Shown piece after piece: positions 25,206-37,921 of a DNA stretch of 64,000 nucleotides. The position numbers and the translations under genes were made by a program. Source of the stretch: Chamaecrista fasciculata (Eukaryota > Streptophyta > Magnoliopsida > Fabales > Fabaceae); contig QANZ01010380.1 in assembly GCA_003254925.1 (NCBI GenBank), positions 65,155 to 129,154 on the forward strand. The letters are read 5' to 3'. The notes beneath the pieces are model-generated. The model did not search any database. It saw nothing but the letters and a program-made list of their open reading frames with translations, and was not told where the DNA came from. The stretch's first letter is position 1, and each line of letters starts with the position of its first letter.

Positions 25206-25850
25206 TTAAAAATATGAATGCACAGTACTAACTACCAATTGTGTAGCTTGAATCCAGCTTGGTGAATGTGCATTGGAGATGAAAAATAGCGTGAAGCTTT
25301 TGCCATGCATATTGGGAAGATAATTTTGAAGACCCAAATTTATTGGATAGAGTGGAGGTGGAGTTGCATTTGGATTGCGTATAAATTGAGAGGCAATTTT
25401 ATTTGTGAAAGATAGTAGAGTCAACACAATTGCATAGAAAGATCTAGTTATGTGTGAGAGAGGATGGTGAAGTCCCAAAAATGGGGAGGGGGTTTGTGTA
25501 TGTTATTTGGGGAGGGTTTATAATTTTTCTATATAAAAATTTATGTTTGGGAGAGAGTTTATAATTTTTTCGTTCAAAAATTATAATTTTGAGAATGGGT
25601 TTACAATTTTCTCCAGTCAAAAATTGTATTGATGAGGGTTTGTAATTATGTCCGTGCAAAAATAACAATTATAGTGAAGTTGTCCCAACCGTGGAGTAGG
25701 TCTTGAGGCATCAAATCATGTTAAAGATTTGTGTTTGGTTCTCCTTTTTCTCTTCCTTTACTTGCTGTGTGGGTTGTGCTTCGACCCAACAAGCTACAAT
25801 CCTAAACTCAGATTTTACGTTTTGGCCTCTAAAAAATACGATTCAGTATG
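25206..25850. mobile_element. LTR-related fossil fragment inside the nest
   Basis: About 25560-25790 resembles the 3' half of the LTR at 54164-54535: both carry aattttctccagtcaaaaattgtattga, ggagtaggtcttgaggca and gttaaagatttgtgtt, and end in cccaaca. No internal domain is seen. It is a broken piece, more diverged than the other copy. Confidence 0.6.
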
Positions 25851-26040
25851 TACTTGAAGGTTAAATATTTTGTGTTTTTCAGGCTGGATCGTGAAATCTA
25901 AGTTTAAGAAGGTGAATTTTGTGTTTTTTACCATGCATGTTCTTTTTATCGTCAAGAGATAACGAAAAAAAAAGTTTTGGATACTAAAGTGCTAATAGTG
26001 AATAGAACAGAATACTAAAATATCACTTTTCTGTCGTAAG

Positions 26041-26550
26041 TTCGGAACTACAAGCTACTCTTAATAAATTATTTTTTTGTCCAATTGGAATAGTTAACAA
26101 ATGAGATTAAATTAGATCTTAAAATATAAAATGATATTTTATTATAAATAATTTTGATTAAAAATATTAATTATTTATAAGAAGGAATTCAATCACAACG
26201 TAATATTTTCTAAAAATAATAAAAATATGACGTATAATAAACCTACAAAATATTAAACACATGAAATTGACTAACTTAGGGAAATGGACAATAATGTCTA
26301 GCAAAAAAAAGCAATTGAGTTATTATTTATCAATTTAAAACAGACTAAAGATTTAAATATTTTAAAATATGAGGGGATAAATATAACGCGTCTATATATA
26401 GTTTTGAATCTCATTATGGCATTTTTTTTTATCCAACATTACGTCAATTACTTATATAATATTTAGATTTTAGATACTACTTCTTTCAAGATTACTTAAC
26501 AAAATTAACACTCCACTTGGCCCTCCCATTATTTTTCTCCCCTACAATTT

Positions 26551-26584
<34 letters not shown>

Positions 26585-26908
26585 NGAGTTATAATTATCA
26601 CTAATTGAAAAATAATGAACCAATAAAGGTTCGGTTTTGAAGAAATGATTAATCTCTTGAAAAAAAAACACAGTTTTAAATTATCTTTGAAAAATTGTTC
26701 ATATTTAATGATTAATAATATTTTAAATTATCACTAAACGTTTTTAAGTGTACCAAAATTAAATAAAAAAATATAAGATTATAACATTATTGAGAATTAT
26801 ATTATTGTGAATGACGTTTCCAAAAATTTAACTCAAATAAAATAAATGAACCTAAACCAACTGAAAGATTGGTTTAAAATCTGTTCTGATTATAATCATA
26901 ATAAACAC
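26041..26908. other. AT-rich spacer with poly-T tract
   Basis: Contains a run of about 33 T ending at an ambiguous base (26552-26585). No gene seen. The tract may be an assembly weak spot. Confidence 0.5.
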
Positions 26909-27386
26909 GTTCGTTTACGGTTTTTTTCTAATCAAATTATAATCATGGTTTTTTTATAATCAAACACACTCAATTACATTTATACCCCTATACATATACC
27001 TACAATTACCTATATTCTAATACAATCAATCACCCATCACAAGGGCAAAAGAATCATTTCCCTCGATAATGGACCAGTTTATAATTAAATCAAATTTGTG
27101 TTGGCTTAAATTGTTATTTTGCCCCTTCCTTCTTCTCTTCCTTTTGTTCTCTCTCGTCTCTCTCTCTCCTCCAAAATTCAAACAGAGTGATCAATTCAAA
27201 CAGAGTGTTTTCTCTTCCTTTTGTTCCCAAATCAAACAACACAGACACGAGATTCATCAATTCCTTTAAGCCCAAGTACATAACTAATTAACAATTCAAT
27301 CAACCCTTTCTTCTTCTTCTTCTTTTTTTATTTTCTTAATCTCACCAAGAGATTTGTCTCAGGAGGAACAATTTCGGCGGATGCTG

Positions 27387-27388
<2 letters not shown>

Positions 27389-27442
<54 letters not shown>
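27389..27442 (+). repeat. (GA)n microsatellite
   Basis: About 27 consecutive GA units. Confidence 0.95.
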
Positions 27443-27444
<2 letters not shown>

Positions 27445-27504
27445 TTTGCATTTGTGTGGAATGGGCCGTCGATTCTTTTTATATCCCGACATTTGGTCCA
27501 CCGA

Positions 27505-27740
27505 TTTTTAGATTCGGTGGACCGAAATTATGGGTTAATATGAGTGTGGAAGAATTCCATGAATAGCGGACCGAAAATATAAAACGGTGGACCGAATGTC
27601 GCAATATCCAAATTACAATAGCTAAGCGGTAGACCATGTGGAACTCGGTGGACCGAAATTCTGGGCTAATATGAGTGTGGAAGAATTACTTCATGAATGG
27701 CAAACCGAAAATATAAAACAGTGGACCGAATGTCCAATTG
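27505..27740 (+). repeat. Tandem pair carrying ggtggaccgaa motifs
   Basis: Two units, about 27518-27600 and 27650-27735, share ggtggaccgaaatt, ggttaatatgagtgtggaagaatt, and gaccgaaaatataaaac. The motif cggtggaccgaa and its complement occur about ten times between 27490 and 27910. Purpose unknown. Confidence 0.7.
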
Positions 27741-28261
27741 AAGAAAATTGAATAAAAATTTCGGGTCCGCGTGCGTGCCTCCATTCTCTCTCATCTGCTG
27801 TGAAACGGTGCACCATTTTCTTCGCTGGTCCACCAAATGTCGGGCTATGATTGTACATTTTAGTCCTTTTGGTCCACCATTACATAGGCCAAAATTCATT
27901 CGGTGCACCAAATCAAATAATCACCCCCCACTTGCACATGAAAATAATCAAGTTTTTACGCTTTTCAAGGCAACCAGTAACATATTTTGAATTTTTTTCA
28001 AGCAACAATCATATCCAAACACATTTTTATTATAATAAAATCACACCTTACTTTTTCCAACTTTTTCTTCCATTTATACCCTTATACAATTTATCAATTT
28101 CCTTACTTTTTATCCACCTACCACAATCATTACATACCCATTTTAATAATTTCACACCAAATAATCAACAATCATCTAAACACCACTACAAAAATAATCA
28201 ACTTTGATTATAATCACACTACGATTATAATCAAAATAAATTTTATAAAAAACGCAAACCA

Positions 28262-30128
28262 ACTTACCTGAATTCATCTCTTTATTGACCGAGTGAATAA
28301 GGTTGGCCGGAGGTCAAATTCATTAATGCAGGCCAAACTAGGGAGTAGGGACTAATTACTTCATCATCAAGACGATTTAAAAAAATTCTATATTTATGAG
28401 ATGATTTAAAATTAAGATTAAGATGATTAAAATTAAGATGATTTTAAAAAAATTCTTAATCCATACACAACTTGAAAGATTTTATTAGATCTCTCAAGAT
28501 TCTATATTTATGAGATATAAAATAAATAAGGATAAATAGTTAAAGTAAATCAATTTTTATTCTAAAATACAAAATAATAATAATTTTTATTTTTTATAAT
28601 TTATCGTGTGTTTTTAAATTTAATAATATTATTAAGCTGCACTTAAAACCTATAACAAATATCTAATGTTTACCTACTTATTCAAGAAAATCCTAAACGC
28701 ATCAGGAATATTTAATAGCAGAAAACCAATTCATACTTTCAACATGGCTTTCAGTCCCAAAAAAAAAATACTATAGCTGACTGGCTGTTGCTTATTCCTC
28801 CAAGAGGATACGTTTGTAGAAATTATAGTTTTTCATTCTCTCATTTTCGAACCAAAAAAGAATTGAAAATCTCAAAATCCTTTTATCAAAATAAACAACA
28901 GCTGTGACAGCGTGTAGCACCATCGTTTACCCTTTTTATTTTATTATTTGTATAATTATTTTTATATACTATATTAAGAGTCAGCTATCATTGAAAATGC
29001 TTGCCTTTCAAGCAATGCCTAGGAGCATATAATGAGTGTGAACCGCCTTGCAGGGTTTGCATTCAACGCAGAATCCGCACACAAGAGACGGCAGATTATT
29101 ATCTTCACTATCTCAGGTTACTCATACTACTTTTTATTCAAGTAAAATCCATCTTTATTCTCTGATTCAATAAATCTTCTTTAGTTTAATCCCTATTCCT
29201 GTACCTGCTTCTTCCTCTGCCTTTGAAACTCTTTCTTTTAGCACGCCGTTTTCTTTACATTGACGGCCATTTCGCTATTACGGAGTTTCATTATCTTGTA
29301 GAAGTTGTTTGATTTGATTTGATTTCAGTTCTATATATGGTTTCCACATAAGCTGCTGTGCCTGCAGCTACTTTTTTTGGTCAAGAACAGGGAATTTCGA
29401 ATTTCTTTTCCCCACTGTTTCCGCCTCTTCACGCTTATGGCCAAGAGGACGGCGTTTCATCTTCCTTGCTCTTTCTTTTTAACTACCTTCAATTCATAAA
29501 AGGAAAGTGATAACTGGTAAGCTATTCCTTTCTCTTTATGGTAGTTTGCATTTGGCAAGAAACTGAAACGTTCGCATAAAGCGTCCTTATCTTGCGGGGA
29601 TTAGATACAATCCACCACGTCTTATTGAATATTTGCAAAATCAACACTTAATAAGTAATGTATCTGATTAGGTTTTATGAGAATATCTATCTTTATTAAC
29701 ATTTGATCTTAACCTGTGGGCTGTGGGATTACTTTTTGTTTTTCCTTTTAACTTTTTTTATTCTTGCGTGCGTGCGTTTTAAGCTTCACATCTAATTACA
29801 CATCCGGTGAATCTATAAAATGTCAACTAGGTACAGGATCAGGATGTTGATTAGCTTTAAATTACAATATGCTCTACCTAATTTGTTTAGAATATGATTT
29901 GAGATTTATTTCTTCTTTTAGTTTTTGACATTCCAGTTCAGATTCTATCAGATTCTGATTCTTCAACATTTTCCAATCCTTCAAGTTATTTAGTTTAGGA
30001 TCCTGCAAAGACTGGAATACCTATAGTTGCTATCTTTTTCCATTTGACTTTCCGAGTTTCCTCTGTAAGTTGCTGATTTATGCGGTCATTTTCTTCCATA
30101 GGTGGAATATAGGTGGTGTTAATCTGAG
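28262..30128. other. Upstream region of the ABCB gene
   Basis: AT-rich to about 28900. From about 29000 it is less AT-rich and probably contains the promoter and a non-coding first exon; a plausible donor follows ctatctcag near 29116. The coding start is at 30129. I cannot fix the transcription start. Confidence 0.45.
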
Positions 30129-33100
30129 ATGGCTGAGAATGGTCCAGATGGCCATGCGAATAATCATGATGAGGCAACCACATCCGAGAATCATGCAGGA
30201 AGCAGCACAAACGAAGAGCAGGGAGATAAAAGCAAACAAAAAGAAAAAACGCTTCCGTATCACAAGTTGTTCTCATTTGCGGATTCCACAGATACTGTGT
30301 TGATGATCGTTGGCACCATTGGGGCCATTGGAAATGGTATCAGTATTCCTCTCATGACATTATTGATGGGCCAAATGATTAATACCTTCGGAAGTAACCA
30401 GAGTAATAACAGCGATATCGTTCATCTAGTTTCCAAGGTAAAATTGTGGGATTAATCTTGAGATTCATCTCTGTCGTTATGGCTGTAAAGAGATGCAGCT
30501 GAGATTTTGACTATGAGCTTGAGGTTCTTCTTAATATTTATTTGAAATTGTTTTACTTTGTTTTGAGAAATTTCTCAAGTGGTAGAGTTGACTTTGATTA
30601 TTATCTAATATGAACTTCTATGTATGTACATATGATCCTTCTAATGAAAATTCTCGGAAAATTGCAGGTCTCTCTGAAATTTGTGTACTTGGCAGTAGGA
30701 ACTGCTGCTGCAGCATTTCTTCGTAAGTATATTTCAGTAATTAATGTCAATTCGGTTTTCCTTACCTTAACCGTCTATCTTATCTGCTTAACTTTATTTT
30801 TCAGAGGTGGCAAGCTGGATGGTAACAGGGGAAAGGCAGGCTGCGAGAATAAGGGGTTTGTATTTGCAAACTATACTAAGACAAGATATTGCTTTTTTCG
30901 ATAAGGAAACAAACACTGGTGAGGTGGTAGGGAGAATGTCAGGTGATACTGTTCTCATACAAGATGCCATGGGAGAGAAGGTATTAAGAACAGAGCCATT
31001 ATGAATTTTAAAGTTACTGTAATTCTTCCCAGTGCTCGCATTTACCAAATACTTTCTTTGTTTAAACAGGTCGGGAAATTTTTGCAACTAACATCAACAT
31101 TCATTGGGGGCTTTACGGTTGCATTTATCAAAGGGTGGCTTCTTGCCCTTGTTATGCTTTCCATTCTTCCACTTCTTGTAGTGGCTGGAGCATCTCTAGC
31201 TATGATTATGGGAAAGATGGCATCCCGTGGACAAAATGCTTATGCAAATGCTGCGAATCTAGTAGAACAGACAATTGGCTCTATTAGAACCGTAAGTTGT
31301 TCTTAGAACTTTGATATATTTGGAAAATTTTAACAAAAACTAGACATGGCTATATTAATAAATATAATCAAATACTCAAAGGACGCCAAAAACTAGACAT
31401 GGCCATTGTTAAATAGAGCGGTGCTTAGTGCTGCTGCGTTTGTTCTATACCCTTGGCTGTACAAATTGCCATATCCACAAGCTCCTCCTGCATTAGTTAA
31501 CATGACCATCACTTTTCAGTTTTCATCATCACATACAAACACACCAAAAGAAAAATTAAAACACCACATTCATTCTCTTTACACACTTTTTTTATTATGT
31601 TTTATAATGACGAGCGAGCGCTCAAAAGGTCAAGAGTCAAAAGAAATCATTGTTTTATGGGTTCTTTTTCCTCTTAAATGACAAAACAATTATTAAAAGA
31701 GAAAACTTTACTTTTTAGTCATTAAATTTGTTTCAAAATTAGGATTTACTCCCTGAAGTACACTTTTTGATTCAGAGAGTAAATAATTAATATTTATAAA
31801 AAAAATCAGAGACTAAAAAAATGTTTCTATAATGTTTAGGGACTAAATTGTAGTTTTGTAACAAATGCTGGACTAAAAAGTAAGTTTACTCTTATTTAAA
31901 CCATAAGGAAAAAAAAAAAAAGAATTACCCATTGTGCCGGATGCGTCTCCTCCACTATAGAAAGTGGCATGACCACCTTGCCAGCCTCCATAGTCACCAA
32001 AAGTGCTTTTAAGGGAAAGGATAAGAAGAAGAGAGATAGCAGAAAATGCTGGAATAGCCATTATTGTGAGAAGAAGAAGAGAAGAAGAAGAAGAAGTAGG
32101 CTAGCTATTGGTTTGTTTGGGAGGAGTAAGCTAGTTAGTATATGAGAGCTTACTTGCTTGCTGCTTAGCCAAGGCTTGTTTGCTTATTTATATAGGAAAA
32201 TGGAGGGTAGTTAGTAGTTACTACTACTTAGGGACTAGTGAGTGGGGTCATGTGGTAGAAAGAGACAACTTGTGTAAGCATTTTGAGAAATTATGAAGGA
32301 GAAGAGATTAAAAGATTAGAGATTCATATATATATATATATATATATATTTTAAGCCCCACATCGGTGGGAAGTGGATGTGTGTGAGTATTTAAGTAGGT
32401 TATATGAGAATAGAGTGTGTGTGTGAGTATTTAAGTAGGTTATATGAGAATAAAAACTAACACCCGCGTTAGGAGTTTTGTCCATTCTTGTCTCTGAGCC
32501 AAAATATATATATATATATATTTATATAACGTGCAAGTGTTTTTGATCGGTTAGAGTACCAACTGCTTAATCTATGACCCCACTTGCCACATGCTTTCTT
32601 CAACCCTCCCTTCTATTGGATCCTCCTCCTCCATTAATTATATATATATATATTTAATAATTATATTCCCTTTGCATAAGAAAAATAAAACATGTGACAT
32701 ATCCCCCAATTCATCAACCCCATGACGAAATTCATCAAGTGAAAGCCATGTTTCTGACTGATTTATCTTCTGTGTGGTACAACTCAAACCAACCTAATTT
32801 TAATTGCCGTTAACCTAATTTTAATTGTCTATGAACTGGTTGAATGAAATGCTGTGAAAGTTATCCTAATTTACTCAAGGATATGATATGATATTTCTTG
32901 TTTATATTTCCAGGTTGTATCATTCACGGGCGAAAAGCAAGCAATATCTGGTTACAGCAAATTTCTTGAAGATGCATCCAAATCAGCGGTCCATGAAGGT
33001 ACCACAGCTGGAGTGGGCTTTGGTGTAGTTATGTTTGTCTTTTTCAGTGCTTATGGTTTAGCTGTGTGGTTTGGCGCAAAGATGATACTTGAAAAAGGAT

Positions 33101-36100
33101 ATAACGGGGGTACAGTGATTAATGTGATTATTGCAATATTAACTGCTTCCATGTAAGTAACTTGAATCCTAAATTTTCTTTTACTGCTTATAAAGTTTAG
33201 AAGGGCCCTTTCTTTTTTATTCGAAGCATTGTTTTTGTTCAATTTATTGATGTAAATACATCTTTCCATATCAACAGGTCTCTTGGGCAGGCAACCCCTT
33301 GCTTGAGTGCTTTTGCTGCCGGTCAAGCAGCAGCTTATAAGATGTTCGAAACTATTAAGAGGAGGCCAGAGATAGATGCTTCTGATCCAAGTGGCAAAAT
33401 ACTAGAGGACATTAAAGGTGAAATTGAGTTGAGGGATGTTTATTTTAGTTATCCAGCCAGACCGGAGGAACTGATATTCAATGGGTTCTCTCTTCATATA
33501 CCAAGTGGCACAACTGCAGCTTTAGTTGGACAGAGTGGAAGCGGAAAATCCACAGTTATTAGTTTGATTGAAAGATTCTATGATCCACAGGCGGGTGAAG
33601 TGCTTATTGATGGAATTAACCTCAAAGAATTTCAGCTTAAATGGATTAGAGGAAAAATTGGTCTCGTCAGCCAGGAGCCTGTATTGTTTTCGTCTAGCAT
33701 TAAGGATAACATTGTCTATGGAAAGGATGGAGCAACAATTGAAGAGATAAGAGCTGCGGCTGAACTTGCAAATGCTGCTAAGTTTATTGATAAACTACCA
33801 CAGGTCTTAACGTACATTACAACCACTTTTGCAATTTTAAATATATATTTTTATTCAATGATCTCGAAAATGTCTTAGCCTTAAGTTATTTTACAGGGAT
33901 ATGACACAATGGTTGGTGATCATGGAACTCAGCTATCTGGTGGACAAAAGCAACGCATTGCCATTGCAAGAGCAATTTTGAAAGATCCAAGAATCCTACT
34001 TCTAGATGAAGCGACAAGTGCACTGGATACTGAGTCTGAAAGGATAGTTCAAGAGGCTTTGGACAGGATCATGGTTAACCGAACTACTGTAATTGTAGCA
34101 CATCGCTTGAGCACAGTGAGGAATGCTGATACGATTGCCGTCATTCATAGAGGGAAGATGGTTGAAAAAGGTGCCATACAATACTAGTCTAGCCATAGAA
34201 TATTATTCTAATGGGTCAATGTTGATGGCTAATATTTTCATTGATTTCTACATCATCTTTGAGAATTATAGGTATATCTCACTATAACTTGTGCCTAATA
34301 ATCAGGAACACATTCAGAGCTACTCAAGGATCCTGAAGGAGCCTACTCTCAACTTATACGCTTACAAGAAGTAAACAAAGAGTCAATAGAAACTACAGAG
34401 AGCCAAAACAAAAGTGAAATTTCCGTAGAGTCCTTCAGACAATCAAGTCAAAGGAGATCACTTCGAAGATCCATAAGTAGAGGATCATCTACAGGGAATA
34501 GCAGCCGCCACTCATTTTCAGTACCAATTGGTTTACCCACATTAGTTAACGTCCCTGATCCTGATTTTGAAAAATCAGAAGCAAGACGAAACTTGCCAGA
34601 AGTTCCCCTCAGCCGCCTTGCTTACCTCAACAAACCAGAGACTCCAGTGCTATTACTTGGATGTGTGGCTGCCGTAGTTAATGGTACAATACTTCCAGTA
34701 TTTGGTTTGTTGATTTCCTCTGTTATCAAAACATTCTATGAACCAGCTCATGAGATGAAAAAGGATTCCAAGGTTTGGGCACTAATTTTTGTGGGCCTTG
34801 GTCTGGTATCTCTGGTGGCTCTCCCATCTCGAGCATACTTATTTTCTGTGGCTGGCTCTAAGTTGATCAAACGTATCAGACTAATGTGTTTTGAGAAGGT
34901 TGTGAACATGGAGGTTGGTTGGTTTGATGAGCCTGACCACTCAAGTGGTTCAATTGGTGCAAGGCTTTCAGCCGATGCTTCAACTGTGCGTGCCCTTGTT
35001 GGTGATACGTTAGGTCTATTGATTGGAAATGTAGCATCAGCATTGACAGGCTTGCTCATTGCCTTTATTGCTAGCTGGGAGTTAGCTTTAATTATTCTTG
35101 TCTTAGTTCCATTGATTGGGGTGAATGGATGGATTCAAATTAAATTCATGAAGGGATTCAGTGCAGATGCAAAGGTGAGTTAGCTTCTTTTTTTCTTTGA
35201 AAGCCACACATCTCTAGGTTATTTCCTATACAATTAATATGGTAATGCAAATTGATGCTACAGATGATGTACGAGGAAGCTAGCCAAGTTGCTAATGATG
35301 CAGTTGGAAGCATAAGAACAGTTGCTTCTTTCTGCGCTGAAGAGAAGGTAATGGAACTATACAGGAAAAAATGTGAGGGCCCCATGAAATCTGGAATACG
35401 AGAGGGCGTGATCAGTGGAATAGGATTTGGGTGCTCGTTTTTCTTACTCTTTAGCTTCTATGCGACAAGTTTTTATGCAGGAGCAAGACTTGTGGATGCT
35501 GGTAAAACGACATTCTCGGCTGTTTTCCGGGTACAATATCTTCAAACTTGGTCCAACTTATGTTGTTAACTTGGGGGGAAAAGCCTTAAAATAGTAACAC
35601 ATTCCAGCATTTATTCCTAATGTTGGTATTTTTGTTTTTTTGTAGGTTTTCTTCGCTTTGACTATGGCAACAATGGCAGTTTCCCAATCAAGCTCAATGG
35701 CTCCAGACTCTACTAAAGCCAAGTCAGCTACCGCTTCCATATTTGAAATTATTGATAGAAAGTCCAAGATAGATCCAAGTGATGAGTCTGGTACCAGGTT
35801 GGACAACGTTAAGGGAGAAATTGAGCTTCGTCATGTGAGCTTTAAGTATCCATCTAGACCAGATATCCAGATTTTTCGAGACCTCAACTTGGCTATTCAT
35901 TCGGGCAAGGTAGAAAATTTTCCCCTTTTCTTTTCCAATAAACTAAAACTCATATTGATGAAACTAATGATTCCATCATTTTTTTCCTCTTTCAGACGGT
36001 GGCCCTCGTCGGTGAAAGTGGATGTGGGAAATCCACAGTGATTGCATTGTTACAAAGATTTTATGATCCTGATTCAGGTCTAATTACACTAGATGGAATA

Positions 36101-36755
36101 GAAATTCAAAAGTTTCATATTAAGTGGTTAAGGCAGCAGATGGGACTTGTAAGCCAAGAGCCAGTATTGTTTAATGACACCATCCGTGCCAATATTGCCT
36201 ATGGAAAGGGAGGCGATGCATCTGAAACAGATATCATAAGCGCAGCAGAACTGGCCAATGCCCATAAATTCATTAGTGGCTTACAACAGGTAATTAAAAT
36301 AATATATATAGTGAAATAGAGCTAATTTTTTAGTCTTGCCCTGCCTAGCTAGCTAGCAAAAAGTTTCAACAAACATTTTGTTCCATTTCCTATTGTAGGG
36401 TTATGATACAATAGTGGGAGAAAGAGGAATCCAATTATCTGGAGGGCAGAAGCAAAGGGTGGCTATTGCACGTGCTATAATTAAAAGTCCAAAGATATTA
36501 TTGCTAGATGAGGCCACAAGTGCATTAGACGCAGAGTCAGAGAAAGTGGTTCAAGACGCATTAGACAAAGTGATGGTTAATAGAACTACTATAGTTGTGG
36601 CACATCGTTTATCAACAATAAAGAATGCCGATATGATTGCTGTGGTAAAAAATGGAGTTATAGTTGAAAAGGGAAAGCATGAGACGCTCATCAACATTGA
36701 AGGAGGATCTTATGCTTCTTTAGTCCAACTTCATACAAGTGCTTCAACTCTTTGA
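30129..36755 (+). CDS. ABCB: ABC transporter B family member (ABCB4/11/21 type)
   Basis: Full-size P-glycoprotein-like exporter of 1283 aa in two TMD-NBD halves. Exons: 30129-30437, 30668-30722, 30805-30980, 31070-31291, 32914-33152, 33278-33803, 33897-34170, 34306-35174, 35264-35530, 35646-35909, 35996-36289, 36399-36755; all phases agree. NBD1 has Walker [10 protein letters not shown] near residue 418, signature LSGGQKQ near 522, then [15 protein letters not shown]2 has GESGCGKST near 1073, LSGGQKQ near 1178, then [13 protein letters not shown] Ser/Arg-rich linker ([17 protein letters not shown]) joins the halves. Arabidopsis members of this clade move auxin at the plasma membrane; substrate here is inferred. 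Intron 4 (1.6 kb) contains an expansin gene fragment. It looks functional. Confidence 0.96.
31334..31403 (+). repeat. 17-bp direct repeat at the expansin-insert edge
   Basis: caaaaactagacatggc occurs at 31334-31350 and 31387-31403. The second copy abuts the point where expansin similarity stops. It may be a target duplication or a trace of repair-type joining. Confidence 0.85.
31403..32061 (-). pseudogene. 5' half of an alpha-expansin gene, antisense in ABCB intron 4
   Basis: Exon 1 (32061-31929) encodes a signal peptide ([20 protein letters not shown]) followed by [20 protein letters not shown] and TMG. The GT-AG intron is 31928-31488. Exon 2 (31487-31403) continues in phase as [20 protein letters not shown] and LSTALFNNG, then breaks off. 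These are the hallmark opening residues of EXPA proteins, which loosen cell walls. The rest of domain 1 and all of domain 2 are missing. The intron keeps its position and splice sites, so this was DNA-level duplication. Upstream sequence with a tatttatatagg TATA-like element (complement cctatataaata) is present, so the promoter may have come along. Confidence 0.9.
31705..31897. mobile_element. Small MITE in the intron of the expansin fragment
   Basis: The ends aaactttactttttagtc and gactaaaaagtaagttta are inverted copies 193 bp apart, with no coding content and no clear target duplication. It inserted into the expansin intron, either before or after the fragment moved. Confidence 0.55.
32349..32480 (+). 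repeat. Tandem 40-bp pair with LTR-like lead
   Basis: The unit gtgtgagtatttaagtagg + ttatatgagaata occurs at 32381-32412 and 32421-32452, after aagccccacatcggtggga, a motif often seen near plant LTR starts. Flanked by TA microsatellites (32327-32348, 32505-32520). Origin uncertain. Confidence 0.5.
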
Positions 36756-37921
36756 TTAGGTAGTAGTAGTAGTACTGCTTGTCTTTTTTTTTCCCTTGTA
36801 ATCATCTTTTTTTTATTATTGTAATAACTTTTTTCCTTTCTTGTAATCACTTTTTTTTATAAGAGCAATAAATTATCTTTTGGTTTTCATATAGCCAAGT
36901 TCTTCAATTTTTAAAAACTATGATGTAGTCTTATTCTTGCGACGGATGAATAAGAAAAAGTAATAAACAACAAAATTGCCTAACAATAGGTTGCTATAGA
37001 AATCGTGAGTCGTAGCGCTCAGAATTATTTTATCTTGTAGTATCTCCCTTTTCTGTTTTTTTTTTTTTTTTTAATTGTTAGACAATTATTTTGGTTTAAA
37101 AAATTTAACAGAGAACCTTATACAGTTATACTAATAATTATTTAAGAACAAATAATTATTTAATAAAAAAATTTCTCCAGTATATTATTCATTATTGAAT
37201 AAATAATAAAATTCATTATTCAATTTTATTTTTATATTAGCCCAACGTAATGGAAAAAAATAATTATCCAACAAAGTTTGATAAATGGACAGGCAAAATA
37301 AATGGAGAAGATAAAATAATTATTCAAATTTATTTTTATATTTGTCCAACACCGTTTGATAAATAGTAGAGACAAAATAAAAACTAAATTTTCTTAAAGA
37401 TTTTTATTTTATTATTTTTTGACAATTTTTTAACTAGAATGATATAAATAAAAAAGGCTCCTCAAAACATAAAGTGCAAGACTGCAAGTTGTGCCAACAC
37501 TTATTCCCACCGTTAGACTGCAAGTTGATCCAATTTCACGATCTACAGCCTACTGTCCTCAAGAATAGCCCAGTAATCCTCTTAATAATTGATATCCTCC
37601 AACTTTGGCCAGAAAAAAAAAAAAAAAAAAAATTGATATCCTCCAACATTCTTTTCTGGGGGACACCCTTTTTTTCCCCCTTCTCTTGAGTTCTCTACAG
37701 TCTACACTGAACATTTTCCCCATTGTCATTACGCAACGCTCCTGCCAATACAATCTTATTCACAAGGAAATTATATAAATAAAATCAAATAATTCTATAG
37801 AAGTCTCAAAAAGTTTAAATGAAAACATTTGTACACATTACATGCTCATTTATGCTCAATTTGTGTAAATTTGCCATCCTGAAACAATGCCGGTTTGGAC
37901 AAGACGATAGTGTACAAGAAA
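36756..37921. other. Intergenic region between convergent ABCB and FAM192A-like genes
   Basis: Holds the 3' UTRs of both genes; aataaa polyadenylation-type motifs lie near 36866. Between them is AT-rich DNA with a T tract near 37057-37071 and an A tract near 37613-37631. A gttgatccaattt/atattcaaatttatttttat repeat pair lies near 37215-37345. No other gene seen. Confidence 0.55.

Larger units (their letters stand above)
23064..26040. mobile_element. Outermost MULE-like element of a three-deep nest
   Basis: Left arm from about 23064 (attaaattacactttggtac) to about 23260 and right arm about 25860-26040 are complementary, sharing aaaagtgatattttggta and ttttttttcgttatc blocks. The right tip is not recognisable. 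The element encloses the one at 23326-25205 and an LTR-related fossil at about 25560-25790. The boundaries are approximate. Confidence 0.6.
26909..28261. mobile_element. Possible hAT-type non-autonomous element
   Basis: The left end gttcgtttacggtttttt is imperfectly complementary to the right end ttttttataaaa...cgcaaacc. GATTATAATCA palindromes sit near both ends (26888, 28204, 28221). It contains a GA microsatellite and a short tandem repeat. No target duplication found, so the call is weak. Confidence 0.35.

Noticed and set aside
27069-27269. Small hydrophobic open frame of 66 codons
   Set aside because: No family resemblance; it sits in low-complexity DNA inside a putative transposon.
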